Shown here piece after piece: positions 50,231 to 56,837 of a DNA stretch of 64,000 nucleotides. Each line of letters begins with the position of its first letter. Position 1 is the stretch's first letter. Below the pieces are notes generated by a model. It searched no databases and had not been told where the DNA came from. It saw only the letters and a list, made by a program, of their open reading frames with translations. The DNA comes from an uncultured Lachnospiraceae bacterium. GTDB taxonomy: Bacteria > Bacillota > Clostridia > Lachnospirales > Lachnospiraceae. The translations under genes and the position numbers were made by a program. The stretch is from NCBI GenBank assembly GCA_910586705.1, contig CAJUJK010000010.1, positions 67,396-131,395 of the forward strand, in the 5' to 3' direction.

Positions 50231-50779
50231 TTATCTAACCAGCCAGAACTCCGGACGAACCCCGCCAGAGTGCGAGGCGCGGCTGCAGCCCGTATAGCCA
50301 CCGGCGGACACAAGAGCGAAACTAGCCGAAGAAACGCTTTCTTTTGTAGCATTGCGGAGCCACCACCAGCACCAGTCATCTTCAAAGTCGCAGACACGGT
50401 TTCCGCGCCGCTTCATCATCTCAAACTGCTCGTCATTATCCGGCTCAAAGTTTTCATAGAAATCGTCATGACCGAATACCTCGCCGTATGTAGGAAGCGT
50501 GATCTCCGTCACCTTGTTTCTCAGCTTATCCGGGAACGCCCGAAGAACAACTTCATTCAGCCACCGTTTCATGTCCGAACCATCGAACCCGCCCTTATTG
50601 ATATTGGATTCATTCATCGGATGCCGGGCAACGACCTCATCGAACAGGAAGAGAATCCCCTTGTCCGTTACCTTCTGGGCGGTTGCCGTAAACCTGCCGA
50701 AGCCGTGAAGCTTTACATTGATCTGATCTCCTACGCAGATTTCGTTTGTTTTGAACTGCACCTTTCTTGCTACCTTCAT
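50231..50779 (-). CDS. DGR-diversified DUF6273-like protein A (early region)
   Basis: 182 residues from the ATG at 50779 (MKVARKVQFKTNEICVGDQI), with AAAGGAG upstream. A beta-rich start (FTATAQKVTDKGILFLFDEV) leads to a C-type-lectin-like fold (CWWWLRNATKESVSSASFAL) that ends in the VR (SRASHSGGVRPEFWLVR). No signal peptide or tail motif is seen. It sits among membrane-protein genes, not tail genes, so the diversified surface probably meets an intracellular or envelope partner. A paralogue lies just upstream. Confidence 0.85.
   Translation of the reverse strand: MKVARKVQFKTNEICVGDQINVKLHGFGRFTATAQKVTDKGILFLFDEVVARHPMNESNINKGGFDGSDMKRWLNEVVLRAFPDKLRNKVTEITLPTYGEVFGHDDFYENFEPDNDEQFEMMKRRGNRVCDFEDDWCWWWLRNATKESVSSASFALVSAGGYTGCSRASHSGGVRPEFWLVR
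50251..50336 (-). repeat. DGR variable repeat VR2 (remote)
   Basis: Gap-free match to TR 11590-11675. All 19 differences are at coding-strand adenines of the TR (19 of 24 changed). The invariant GGGGTTCGTCCGG end is kept. It lies about 38.7 kb from the TR. Confidence 0.95.
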
Positions 50780-50833
50780 AATTTTTCTCCTTTTCATTTT
50801 AGATTTGTTTGTTAAATGCGCAAAAATATAAAA

Positions 50834-50850
50834 CCGCCCACAAGGGGCGG
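50834..50850 (-). terminator. GC hairpin after VR3 (DGR hairpin)
   Basis: Coding strand CCGCCC, loop CTTGT, GGGCGG, identical to the VR2 hairpin and equally placed after the stop codon. Confidence 0.8.
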
Positions 50851-50853
50851 AGA

Positions 50854-51402
50854 TTAACCTAACCGAAATACCGGACGAACCCCGTTAGAGTTCGAGGCGT
50901 AGCCGTAGCCCGCAGCGCCATTGCCGCCCACACGAGCGAAATAAGCCGAAGAAAACTCTAATTTGTTCTGCAACCATCCCCACTCATAGGCTTCGCCCTC
51001 GCGGATTGCGATACGATTCTTGCGGTCTGTCATAAGAGGCCATTGTTTCTTGCCGCTTGACTCGTAACCATCGACATCACCAAAGAATTCTTCCGCATAC
51101 GGGATACGAAGCAGATCGCCGTTCTTAAAAGGAACCATCATATTCCTGACGGACTCAAAAATTGCCAGGACACTGTTCTTCTGAAGCTCCGTGCGTAAAT
51201 CACTTGCCTCATAACCGCCCTCGTTCGTGTTCTCCCGATTCATCTTAAAAGGCTCATCAAGATACTGGTCCAGAAGAAAGAGCGCCCCCTTTTTAGTAAC
51301 TTTCTGACAGGTCGCCGTATACTTTCCGATCTCAATCTGATCGCCAACCTTAAACTCACCTGCTGCCTGAATTGATACTTCCTGTTTTCTTAATGCTTTC
51401 AT
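50854..51402 (-). CDS. DGR-diversified DUF6273-like protein B (early region)
   Basis: 182 residues: VGDQIEIGKYTATCQKVTKK, GALFLLDQYLDEPFKMNREN and WGWLQNKLEFSSAYFARVGG, ending YASNSNGVRPVFRLG. It is paralogous to protein A over its length, with the VR as the last about 28 residues. No export signal is present. It starts with AAAGGAGAAAAAAG upstream. The two copies give the retroelement two independent early targets. Confidence 0.85.
   Translation of the reverse strand: MKALRKQEVSIQAAGEFKVGDQIEIGKYTATCQKVTKKGALFLLDQYLDEPFKMNRENTNEGGYEASDLRTELQKNSVLAIFESVRNMMVPFKNGDLLRIPYAEEFFGDVDGYESSGKKQWPLMTDRKNRIAIREGEAYEWGWLQNKLEFSSAYFARVGGNGAAGYGYASNSNGVRPVFRLG
50871..50954 (-). repeat. DGR variable repeat VR3 (remote)
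   Basis: Gap-free match to TR 11590-11673. All 15 differences are at coding-strand adenines. It lies about 39.3 kb from the TR. Its pattern differs from VR2, so the two were diversified independently. Confidence 0.95.
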
Positions 51403-51415
51403 CTTTTTTCTCCTT

Positions 51416-51718
51416 TCATTTCATCGCATTTAGGATGTCTAAAATATCAGTTGCCACTTCATATGCCACAGAGAAAATTTGGGCATCGTTCTTATTATCG
51501 TGATCCATTATTGCAAAGCTTTTCATCTTAATGCTAAAATCAGCAACTGCATCAATGGATTCTTGAAAAGTCGATGCCTCTTTAACAAGTTTCAAAATCT
51601 CTCCTGCGGCGAATCTTGAAAAACTTACTTGCCTGAAATAATACTCAGGCCAGTTTCTTTGAGGATCTGTCAAATCATAAATATAATCCTCGATAGCCGA
51701 TGTAACACGATTGTCCAT
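51416..51718 (-). CDS. unknown helical phage protein
   Basis: 100 residues from the ATG at 51718 (MDNRVTSAIEDYIYDLTDPQ). Helices follow (FAAGEILKLVKEASTFQESI, IFSVAYEVATDILDILNAM). It lies upstream of the two diversified genes. Function unknown. Confidence 0.6.
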   Translation of the reverse strand: MDNRVTSAIEDYIYDLTDPQRNWPEYYFRQVSFSRFAAGEILKLVKEASTFQESIDAVADFSIKMKSFAIMDHDNKNDAQIFSVAYEVATDILDILNAMK

Positions 51719-51737
51719 AATATCCTCCTGCAAACAG

Positions 51738-51762
51738 AAAAGAAGAGTCCCTGTTAGGACTC
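51738..51762 (-). terminator. repeated-type terminator containing a stop codon
   Basis: GAGTCC, loop TAACAG, GGACTC, then TTCTTTTC. The loop TAA is the stop of the 55-residue gene. Confidence 0.8.
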
Positions 51763-51921
51763 CTCGTCTTCTTTATCTCTTTTGGCAATCGCTTCATTGA
51801 CCTTTTCATCGATCTTTTCGTTCATCTGCTGGTCTTTAACCCAATCGGACAACAAATTCGCCGCTAATCCAACTACGGTTACTACCGTTCCAAGAACTTT
51901 AATGATACTGCTTTTTCCCAT
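51754..51921 (-). CDS. small membrane-anchored protein ending in a terminator
   Basis: 55 residues: MGKSSIIKVLGTVVTVVGLA is an N-terminal anchor, then LLSDWVKDQQMNEKIDEKVN and a charged end KEDEES. AAAGGAGG precedes the start. The last codons form the terminator arm. Confidence 0.55.
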   Translation of the reverse strand: MGKSSIIKVLGTVVTVVGLAANLLSDWVKDQQMNEKIDEKVNEAIAKRDKEDEES

Positions 51922-51966
51922 AAAGCGTTACCTCCTTTCCATAATAGTGATTGTAAATTTTGCGAT

Positions 51967-52176
51967 TTAGAAATATGTTACGGTGAGTCTATGGTTTCCA
52001 TCGACAATACGCCATATCTCGCCGTTCTTCCTGGCAAGCCTTATCATGGTTTTCTGATACTGCCTTTTGCCGCTGTCTACGCCGAGCTTGTATGCGATAA
52101 GCCCGGTTACAAATATGATCCCAGCACCTACTGCAATATCCATAACATCGTGCTTTGTTAATTTTGTATCTTCCAT
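51967..52176 (-). CDS. small membrane protein
   Basis: 69 residues: VMDIAVGAGIIFVTGLIAYKLG is a membrane helix, followed by a basic tail (KRQYQKTMIRLARKNGEIWR). It starts next to the DUF6353 stop. Function unknown. Confidence 0.55.
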   Translation of the reverse strand: MEDTKLTKHDVMDIAVGAGIIFVTGLIAYKLGVDSGKRQYQKTMIRLARKNGEIWRIVDGNHRLTVTYF

Positions 52177-52180
52177 AACG

Positions 52181-52975
52181 TCAATCCTCCCCTACTATTT
52201 CTTCGAGTAATTCCGCTCCAAACTGCTGCGGTTCATATCCTGAAATAATTACACATTCAAGATTGTCTTCGAGAACGGTTTTTCGATTGTCAAAATCAAG
52301 CCACATTTCGCCGCCCTCATAAATCTCCTGTAAATTCCATCCCATCTCGTTGCCAAGCTCAATCCCGTTAATACCAAGGAACTCATAATACTCGTTTAGA
52401 GTGCAATATCCACGGAGCTGAAGATTACGGTTGATATGATACTGAGCGTTAATAACCGCTGCCATAGTCGTATTAAAATATCTTTTGGAGAACATGTCAT
52501 AGCACAGAATACGCTCGCTCTCTGTATCCATATCCATGTTATATATCTGATACCCCCAACCACCATCAGCCACCATTGCGTCTTTAGCCATTTCAGCACA
52601 GATTTTATCGTCCGCATCCGCCCCATAGACCTTTTTAGCTGCCTGGCGATATTGCTTGTATGATTCGTTTACCATAGCATAGGCGCTGGATAACGCCGCC
52701 TGATTACGCTTATCTAAAACACCGATACCAATGATACAAGCGATTGTGGAGGCACCAACCAAAACCGGCGGAATATAACACTTCCAAGTTGCCTCTATAA
52801 GTTCCTGAGGGGTCAACTTATCTGTTTTTACCTCGTCTTTCTTAGCTTTAATCAGCACCATAGCTTTTGGTGTAGCCTGTACTGATAATACGGCAGTACC
52901 AACCACGCCGATTGCTCCTAAACAAGTTAGGATTGTTGGGGACGCTTTTCGCAGTCCCAGTTGCAGTTTGTTCAT
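52181..52975 (-). CDS. DUF6353 family membrane protein
   Basis: 264 residues: ASPTILTCLGAIGVVGTAVL and CYIPPVLVGASTIACIIGIG are the membrane helices; RNQAALSSAYAMVNESYKQY and NEMGWNLQEIYEGGEMWLDF follow. Closest relative here is 49407-50180. The gene follows a tRNA-like gene on the same strand. Confidence 0.8.
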   Translation of the reverse strand: MNKLQLGLRKASPTILTCLGAIGVVGTAVLSVQATPKAMVLIKAKKDEVKTDKLTPQELIEATWKCYIPPVLVGASTIACIIGIGVLDKRNQAALSSAYAMVNESYKQYRQAAKKVYGADADDKICAEMAKDAMVADGGWGYQIYNMDMDTESERILCYDMFSKRYFNTTMAAVINAQYHINRNLQLRGYCTLNEYYEFLGINGIELGNEMGWNLQEIYEGGEMWLDFDNRKTVLEDNLECVIISGYEPQQFGAELLEEIVGED

Positions 52976-53025
52976 ACCTCTTTTTCTCCTTTCATTTTTT
53001 TGTTTTGGCTGTAGAAAAATAAAAG

Positions 53026-53112
53026 AGAAACAGATAGGACTCGAACCTATGACCTAATGAGGGGCAAATTACTACCATTCCTCATTCGCTCTACCAACTG
53101 AGCTACTGTTTC
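53026..53112 (-). tRNA. tRNA-like gene with enlarged anticodon loop, anticodon not assignable
   Basis: 87 bases. The 7-bp acceptor stem (GAAACAG / CTGTTTC), D arm (GCTC-AGTTGGTA-GAGC) and T arm (ATAGG-TTCGAGT-CCTAT) are perfect. The anticodon stem AATGA/TCATT encloses 21 bases instead of 7; two more G-C pairs would extend the stem. The insert can fold on itself (GGTAG against TTGCC). No CTA is in the loop, so it is no amber suppressor. No CCA is encoded. It could be a decayed tRNA, or a tRNA mimic. Confidence 0.7.
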
Positions 53113-53138
53113 TCATAATATGCTGTGTAATTTTTGCG

Positions 53139-53167
53139 AAAAGAAAAGAGCCGCTGTTACACGACTC
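53139..53167 (-). terminator. repeated-type terminator containing a stop codon
   Basis: GAGTCG, loop TGTAACAG, CGGCTC, then TTTTCTTTTC. The TAA of the upstream deoxyribosyltransferase-like gene lies in the loop. Confidence 0.8.
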
Positions 53168-53450
53168 CTAATTTGTTGCTGCTATAAAATATAATTTTTT
53201 TACCAAGTTCTTCAGCTTTACGAATTTCATACCTTGTGCTTTCTCCAACGTAGCAATCTACGTCTACGACAAATATGGCGTCAGACATTGCAATTTTCTC
53301 TGTATGCAATTCCAAATACCATTTCTTGTCGTGACGTTCACATCCCATCGCCGGAAATAGCACAATAAACCCCAAATCAGTAAGCTGCTGATAGACACTT
53401 ACCATTTCTGTTTTATACTTATAGCTCCCACAAATAGTTATAATCTTCAT
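53157..53450 (-). CDS. nucleoside deoxyribosyltransferase-like protein
   Basis: 97 residues: MKIITICGSYKYKTEMVSVY, then MSDAIFVVDVDCYVGESTRY with EIRKAEELGKKIIFYSS. The GES-T-x-YE-I segment carries the catalytic-type Glu of the family. The fold matches nucleoside 2-deoxyribosyltransferases or their phage relatives in nucleotide salvage. A second copy type is at 23723-24025. Confidence 0.75.
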   Translation of the reverse strand: MKIITICGSYKYKTEMVSVYQQLTDLGFIVLFPAMGCERHDKKWYLELHTEKIAMSDAIFVVDVDCYVGESTRYEIRKAEELGKKIIFYSSNKLGVV

Positions 53451-53497
53451 ACAATCACGCTCCTTTCATTAAAGAAGTTGTAAATATAACGAAACAG

Positions 53498-53522
53498 AAA
53501 AGAAGAGCCCTTGTTAGGACTC
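53498..53522 (-). terminator. repeated-type terminator hairpin
   Basis: GAGTCC, loop TAACAA, GGGCTC, then TTCTTTTC on the - strand, 7 bases after the stop of the 72-residue gene. Confidence 0.8.
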
Positions 53523-53529
53523 CTCGTTT

Positions 53530-53748
53530 TTAATCAAAACCGCTTCCCTTCAATATTTTTTTGAGTTCTTCCTTGCTGAGTTCCACATCAATATCCAAAT
53601 GTGCGTGTGTAGTTCCGTCGTTTACAGTGACTTTCATTTCTTTAAGCCAGATATCCATATCTACACCTAACTTCTTTTTGATAATCACCTTCGCTGCTTT
53701 CGACACAAGCGCCGTTGTGAATTTTGATATAATATTCATCTCGTCCAT
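53530..53748 (-). CDS. small unknown phage protein
   Basis: 72 residues: NIISKFTTALVSKAAKVIIK, then DMDIWLKEMKVTVNDGTTHA and DVELSKEELKKILK. Family members with a YHAHLDVDVE-type strand occur in phages and gene clusters of unknown role. Confidence 0.55.
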   Translation of the reverse strand: MDEMNIISKFTTALVSKAAKVIIKKKLGVDMDIWLKEMKVTVNDGTTHAHLDIDVELSKEELKKILKGSGFD

Positions 53749-53805
53749 ACCTCTTTTTCTCCTTTCGGTCTATGGTTTTCATAAAGGAGCGTGTATAAAT
53801 TGCGA

Positions 53806-53831
53806 AAAGAAAAGAGCCCTTGTTAGGACTC
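53806..53831 (-). terminator. repeated-type terminator containing a stop codon
   Basis: GAGTCC, loop TAACAA, GGGCTC, then TTTTCTTTTC. The TAA of the 126-residue gene lies in the loop. Confidence 0.8.
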
Positions 53832-54203
53832 AATTTCTTCTAAAGTAATCCAAAGTTTTGATTTTCTAATGAGTGGCAGATACCCTACAATATCACAATA
53901 CTCGTCAATTTTATACTTACAGTATGGGAACGATTTATTCGCCACATTTATAAAAGGTTGAATACGATCATATACGAGCTTACTATATTCAGGGTTAATA
54001 TCTTCAATATATTCTCCGAACGCAAACTCTTTTCCCGTCACAGTCCATTCATCATTAACCACTTTTATATGCTCACGAAATATCCTCGCAACCTCATTTC
54101 GATGTTTCATAAATTCTTCTCTCATATGTTTTCGCATAAATCTTGGCACCTTTTCAAAGTGATAAAATACCTTAAAATATCTCTCTTCATACTCGTTGTT
54201 CAT
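53823..54203 (-). CDS. unknown phage protein ending in a terminator
   Basis: 126 residues: NNEYEERYFKVFYHFEKVPR, FMRKHMREEFMKHRNEVARI and INPEYSKLVYDRIQPFINVA. Highly charged and helical. The leader has the TTTAATGAAAGGAGG form of the repeated element. Function unknown. Confidence 0.55.
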   Translation of the reverse strand: MNNEYEERYFKVFYHFEKVPRFMRKHMREEFMKHRNEVARIFREHIKVVNDEWTVTGKEFAFGEYIEDINPEYSKLVYDRIQPFINVANKSFPYCKYKIDEYCDIVGYLPLIRKSKLWITLEEIES

Positions 54204-54242
54204 AACCTGAACCTCCTTTCATTAAAGAGGTTGTAATTTTTG

Positions 54243-54617
54243 CTAAATATTTCGTCTGTCAAAGACCGTTTCCCACCGTTCGCGCTTAATGGGCTTCATC
54301 TTCAGCGCCCACATAATTTGCCGGACGGTTACAGTAGGATATAATCCGTCCGTAGCCTCTCCTGCACGTTCGTCAAAGTACGCTTTAAAATGTGGGTGCA
54401 AATATATTTCAGCAGTAAGCCACTGATCTATTTCGCTCCACCAGGTACTTTTTGTTTCTTTATCAAATCGCTGTTGAATCACGGCGAGACCTTTTCCACT
54501 TATCTCAAATAGAGTACAACTATTATAAACCGGATGATTACAAATATAACGTCTGCCAAACTTTGTCCGTGGCATTGTCGGTTTCTTGTAATGATATCTC
54601 ATTTTATTTTTCTCCAA
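54243..54617 (-). CDS. unknown phage protein
   Basis: 124 residues: KPTMPRTKFGRRYICNHPVY, WWSEIDQWLTAEIYLHPHFK and YFDERAGEATDGLYPTVTVR. It ends in TAG where the next leader begins. No family recognised. Confidence 0.55.
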   Translation of the reverse strand: MEKNKMRYHYKKPTMPRTKFGRRYICNHPVYNSCTLFEISGKGLAVIQQRFDKETKSTWWSEIDQWLTAEIYLHPHFKAYFDERAGEATDGLYPTVTVRQIMWALKMKPIKRERWETVFDRRNI

Positions 54618-54625
54618 AATGCAAG

Positions 54626-54648
54626 AGAAAAAGCCCTCGTCAGGACTT
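54626..54648 (-). terminator. repeated-type terminator hairpin, variant
   Basis: AAGTCC, loop TGACGA, GGGCTT, then TTTCTC on the - strand, shortly after the stop of the zinc-ribbon gene. Confidence 0.7.
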
Positions 54649-54661
54649 CCTCTCCCTAATA

Positions 54662-54973
54662 TTACTCGTCAAATGTCGGGCATGATAATTTGCAGCTCGG
54701 ATAAGGACCTCCGCAGGCTCTACATCCATCAGGTGGTACATTTCCTGCGTACATACTGAGTACCTGTTCTGTCCATTCTTCTTCCTCATCTTCTTCGTAC
54801 TCATAATCCATCACGTCTATATTCCAACCGCATGATGGGCAGGTATAAATATCATTTCCACCTCTGGGATGTTCCCTCCGGTCCATAACTGCTCCGCATT
54901 TGTTGCAAATTGCATACCCTTCGTTCAGGTATTCTATTAACTCAATACCCTCCGGTTTAATAATTTGGCTCAT
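54662..54973 (-). CDS. zinc-ribbon phage protein
   Basis: 103 residues from the ATG at 54973 (MSQIIKPEGIELIEYLNEGY), with AAAGGAG upstream. CNKCGAVMD and CPSCGWNID make one zinc ribbon, an acidic stretch follows, and CRACGGPYPSC with CPTFDE makes a second Cys cluster. A nucleic-acid or protein-binding adaptor is likely; partner unknown. Confidence 0.65.
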   Translation of the reverse strand: MSQIIKPEGIELIEYLNEGYAICNKCGAVMDRREHPRGGNDIYTCPSCGWNIDVMDYEYEEDEEEEWTEQVLSMYAGNVPPDGCRACGGPYPSCKLSCPTFDE

Positions 54974-55147
54974 ATTATTATCTCCTTTCGTAACTCGGAG
55001 TGTACTACATATCATACACCCTTTTCATAGTTAAGTTAAGAGATTAAAGAGCTCTTTGTATCTCCATAAGAGGATATGCAATTTTGGCGAGGAAAAACGA
55101 AAAGGCGCTGTAAATCTAACGCCTCTCCGCTTTGGAATCTTCAATTC

Positions 55148-55594
55148 TCATCGTTTAGTCGGTTTAACGAACCGAACCAAGTTCTTCAATGTCTGAACTG
55201 TAAATGTGCCGTCCTTTTCCAAATCATATCCCATCTGATAAATCTTGGCAAAGAACACTAGCGGCACCATAAGTTCGGCCGCAGCAATACCGATTCTGAT
55301 ATATCGATCCTTTTTCTGCTCTGCGAGTTGCTCTTTACGAGACTGCTCATCTCTTTCCGCCTGCTCATTATGGAATTTTTCTTCCTGTTCCATCTGCTTC
55401 TTACGGAAATCATCATCGTCAATCTCTTTGTTGTACTCCATTGCAGCTTTAGAATCATCGATTCTTAACCGATACAGCTTGGCCAAACCCTCTATGGCTT
55501 CCGTATGTTCCTTGCTTCCTACTGCAAGACCGGATAAACCTCCAAGTTCGGCTTTAATCTGTTCGTCCAACATTGTGATAATGTCTTCGTTCAT
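55148..55594 (-). CDS. coiled-coil protein with C-terminal membrane segment
   Basis: 148 residues: IITMLDEQIKAELGGLSGLA, KEHTEAIEGLAKLYRLRIDD, a highly charged coil (FHNEQAERDEQSRKEQLAEQ), then IAAAELMVPLVFFAKIYQMG. The layout matches small phage structural or host-interaction proteins; I cannot name it. Confidence 0.6.
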   Translation of the reverse strand: MNEDIITMLDEQIKAELGGLSGLAVGSKEHTEAIEGLAKLYRLRIDDSKAAMEYNKEIDDDDFRKKQMEQEEKFHNEQAERDEQSRKEQLAEQKKDRYIRIGIAAAELMVPLVFFAKIYQMGYDLEKDGTFTVQTLKNLVRFVKPTKR

Positions 55595-55644
55595 TTTCTT
55601 TCTCCTTTCACTGTTAAGTTTTTAAGCTTCCATAAAAGGAACTG

Positions 55645-55863
55645 TTAGTCGTGCGAAATATAACTTTTGAGATTTACTTTCAGCATGACCGATTTTTTAG
55701 ATGCGATAAAGTCGATGCTTTTAGATGCTTCCAGAAATATAAAAGGACCGTCCGGATCAGATGTATCAACCCGTAAGGTCCCGATGCATTTCGGTCTAAG
55801 AATCACGACTGCGATTCCACACCCAATAAAAACGCCGACAATAAATATAACGACCGCTTGCAT
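55645..55863 (-). CDS. small membrane protein
   Basis: 72 residues from the ATG at 55863 (MQAVVIFIVGVFIGCGIAVV), chosen for GGAAGGAGG. GTLRVDTSDPDGPFIFLEAS follows the anchor. The LRVDxSDPDGPYxFLE strand recurs in phage proteins of the same size. Function unknown. Confidence 0.65.
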   Translation of the reverse strand: MQAVVIFIVGVFIGCGIAVVILRPKCIGTLRVDTSDPDGPFIFLEASKSIDFIASKKSVMLKVNLKSYISHD

Positions 55864-55935
55864 AGTGTTCCTCCTTCCATAGATTTTTTCAGATATCAAG
55901 ATAGCATGTTTTTCAGTCACCTACGTACTGGTTTC

Positions 55936-55947
55936 TAAGCTAGATTA
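55936..55947. promoter_or_regulatory. operator-like palindrome, copy 2
   Basis: TAAGCTAGATTA. On the - strand it is followed by CAGTACGTAGGTGAC and a T/A run, the same arrangement as next to copy 3 (CAGTACGCAGGTGAC). The shared block of about 45 bases looks like a phage promoter with operator. Confidence 0.55.
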
Positions 55948-55952
55948 AAAAT

Positions 55953-55981
55953 AAAAGAAAAGAGCCGCTGTTACACGACTC
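55953..55981 (-). terminator. repeated-type terminator hairpin
   Basis: GAGTCG, loop TGTAACAG, CGGCTC, then TTTTCTTTTA, 11 bases after the 65-residue gene. Confidence 0.8.
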
Positions 55982-55992
55982 TTCCCTCTGAA

Positions 55993-56190
55993 TCATTCGG
56001 ACTCTTTTACTTCGGACGGCTCAATATTTGTCGGTAAGCCAACGCCCGTAGCGATGTAATTCATGCAGTTGAGAATTTCCGTATCGCTCATTCCTTTTGC
56101 TCTGAGCCATTCAGTCATTCTTGCTACTTCCTGAACATTCATCATTTCGGTTTTCCCCTTTTCTTCAAAATTAGAACCTTGTTCCGTCAT
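55993..56190 (-). CDS. small helical phage protein
   Basis: 65 residues. The core VQEVARMTEWLRAKGMSDTE followed by ILNCMNYIATG has an HTH-like look. A start at the second Met pair (NVQEVARM) is also possible. AAAGGAGG precedes the start at 56190. Confidence 0.55.
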   Translation of the reverse strand: MTEQGSNFEEKGKTEMMNVQEVARMTEWLRAKGMSDTEILNCMNYIATGVGLPTNIEPSEVKESE

Positions 56191-56284
56191 ATGTGTCCTC
56201 CTTTCATAAAGGGCGATGTATTATTTGCGAAATAAAAAACAAAAGGTATCAAGTATCGGCTTAATTATACCATTTTTTAAGCTA

Positions 56285-56310
56285 AAAAGAAAGAGCCCTT
56301 GTTAGGACTC
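56285..56310 (-). terminator. repeated-type terminator containing a stop codon
   Basis: GAGTCC, loop TAACAA, GGGCTC, then TTTCTTTTT. The TAA of the 44-residue gene lies in the loop. Confidence 0.8.
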
Positions 56311-56436
56311 CTTCCTCCTTCCAGTAAAGCATTCTCTCATAAAGTCAATCTCTTTCTGTTCATAACCATCTTCCAGTAATTCTTCATCCGTAATCTCTGA
56401 AATATGATCTTCAAGCCATCTTTTTATTGCACTCAT
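56302..56436 (-). CDS. small protein ending in a terminator
   Basis: 44 residues from the ATG at 56436 (MSAIKRWLEDHISEITDEEL), with AAAGGAG inside a perfect 7-bp inverted repeat (56447-56464). LEDGYEQKEIDFMRECF follows. Short proteins starting AIKRWLEDHV are frequent in clostridial phages; function unknown. Confidence 0.6.
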   Translation of the reverse strand: MSAIKRWLEDHISEITDEELLEDGYEQKEIDFMRECFTGRRKES

Positions 56437-56479
56437 AAATCTCACTCTCCTTTCATTAAAGGAGATGAAATTCGTGCGA
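56437..56479 (-). repeat. repeated leader element (CGCA ... TTTAATGAAAGGAG)
   Basis: On the - strand: CGCA, four to eight bases, an A/T-rich TTWCA, then CTCCTTTAATGAAAGGAG and the start codon. The last 18 bases are a perfect dyad (7-bp arms) that hides the ribosome site. Related copies: near 21380, 27392-27423, 35750-35789, 49340-49400, 50785-50820, 51925-51964, 53135, 53455-53490, 53755-53804, 54207-54243, 55600-55655, 56196-56229 and 56848-56879. Most follow one of the repeated terminators. Confidence 0.7.
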
Positions 56480-56503
56480 AAAAGAAAGAGCCATTGCTGG
56501 CTC
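56480..56503 (-). terminator. terminator hairpin overlapping a stop codon
   Basis: GAGCC, loop AGCAAT, GGCTC, then TTTCTTTTT on the - strand. The TGA of the upstream gene is part of the 5' arm. Confidence 0.75.
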
Positions 56504-56837
56504 AATCTTCAAAACGTTCTGTGATGTCTCCGTCAACATTAAAGTCTAACCAAATACTTTCTCCGTCTTCGTCCTCCTGGATTCCAAAATCGATGTAGTT
56601 ATCTCCCAACGCATTTTCCAAATCGTAAAACCATCCTACAAATAACGATAACCTTGTTACTTTAAGTCCAAGGCATTCCTGAATATCTCTCAGAAATACA
56701 TAGCCTCTACATTTCAAAAGATCGTTAAAGTAGTTTTGTTGCGATTTCAAATAGATTAGATTAAACTCTCGATCCTGATCCCAGTTAGGATTACTCGAAT
56801 CAAATACTTGTGAATACATACTCCTTATGTTTTCCAT
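56502..56837 (-). CDS. free-standing DUF6353 C-terminal domain
   Basis: 111 residues from the ATG at 56837 (MENIRSMYSQVFDSSNPNWD). FNLIYLKSQQNYFNDLLKCR, LFVGWFYDLENALGDNYIDF and IWLDFNVDGDITERF match the C-terminal part of the 321-residue DUF6353 protein. Membrane helices are absent, so it could compete with or bind the membrane copies. Confidence 0.75.
   Translation of the reverse strand: MENIRSMYSQVFDSSNPNWDQDREFNLIYLKSQQNYFNDLLKCRGYVFLRDIQECLGLKVTRLSLFVGWFYDLENALGDNYIDFGIQEDEDGESIWLDFNVDGDITERFED

Noticed and set aside
53026..53112. tRNA-like gene as an amber suppressor explaining the in-frame TAGs
   Set aside because: No CTA occurs in the enlarged loop of the coding strand, and at least eleven prophage genes end in TAG at sensible places.
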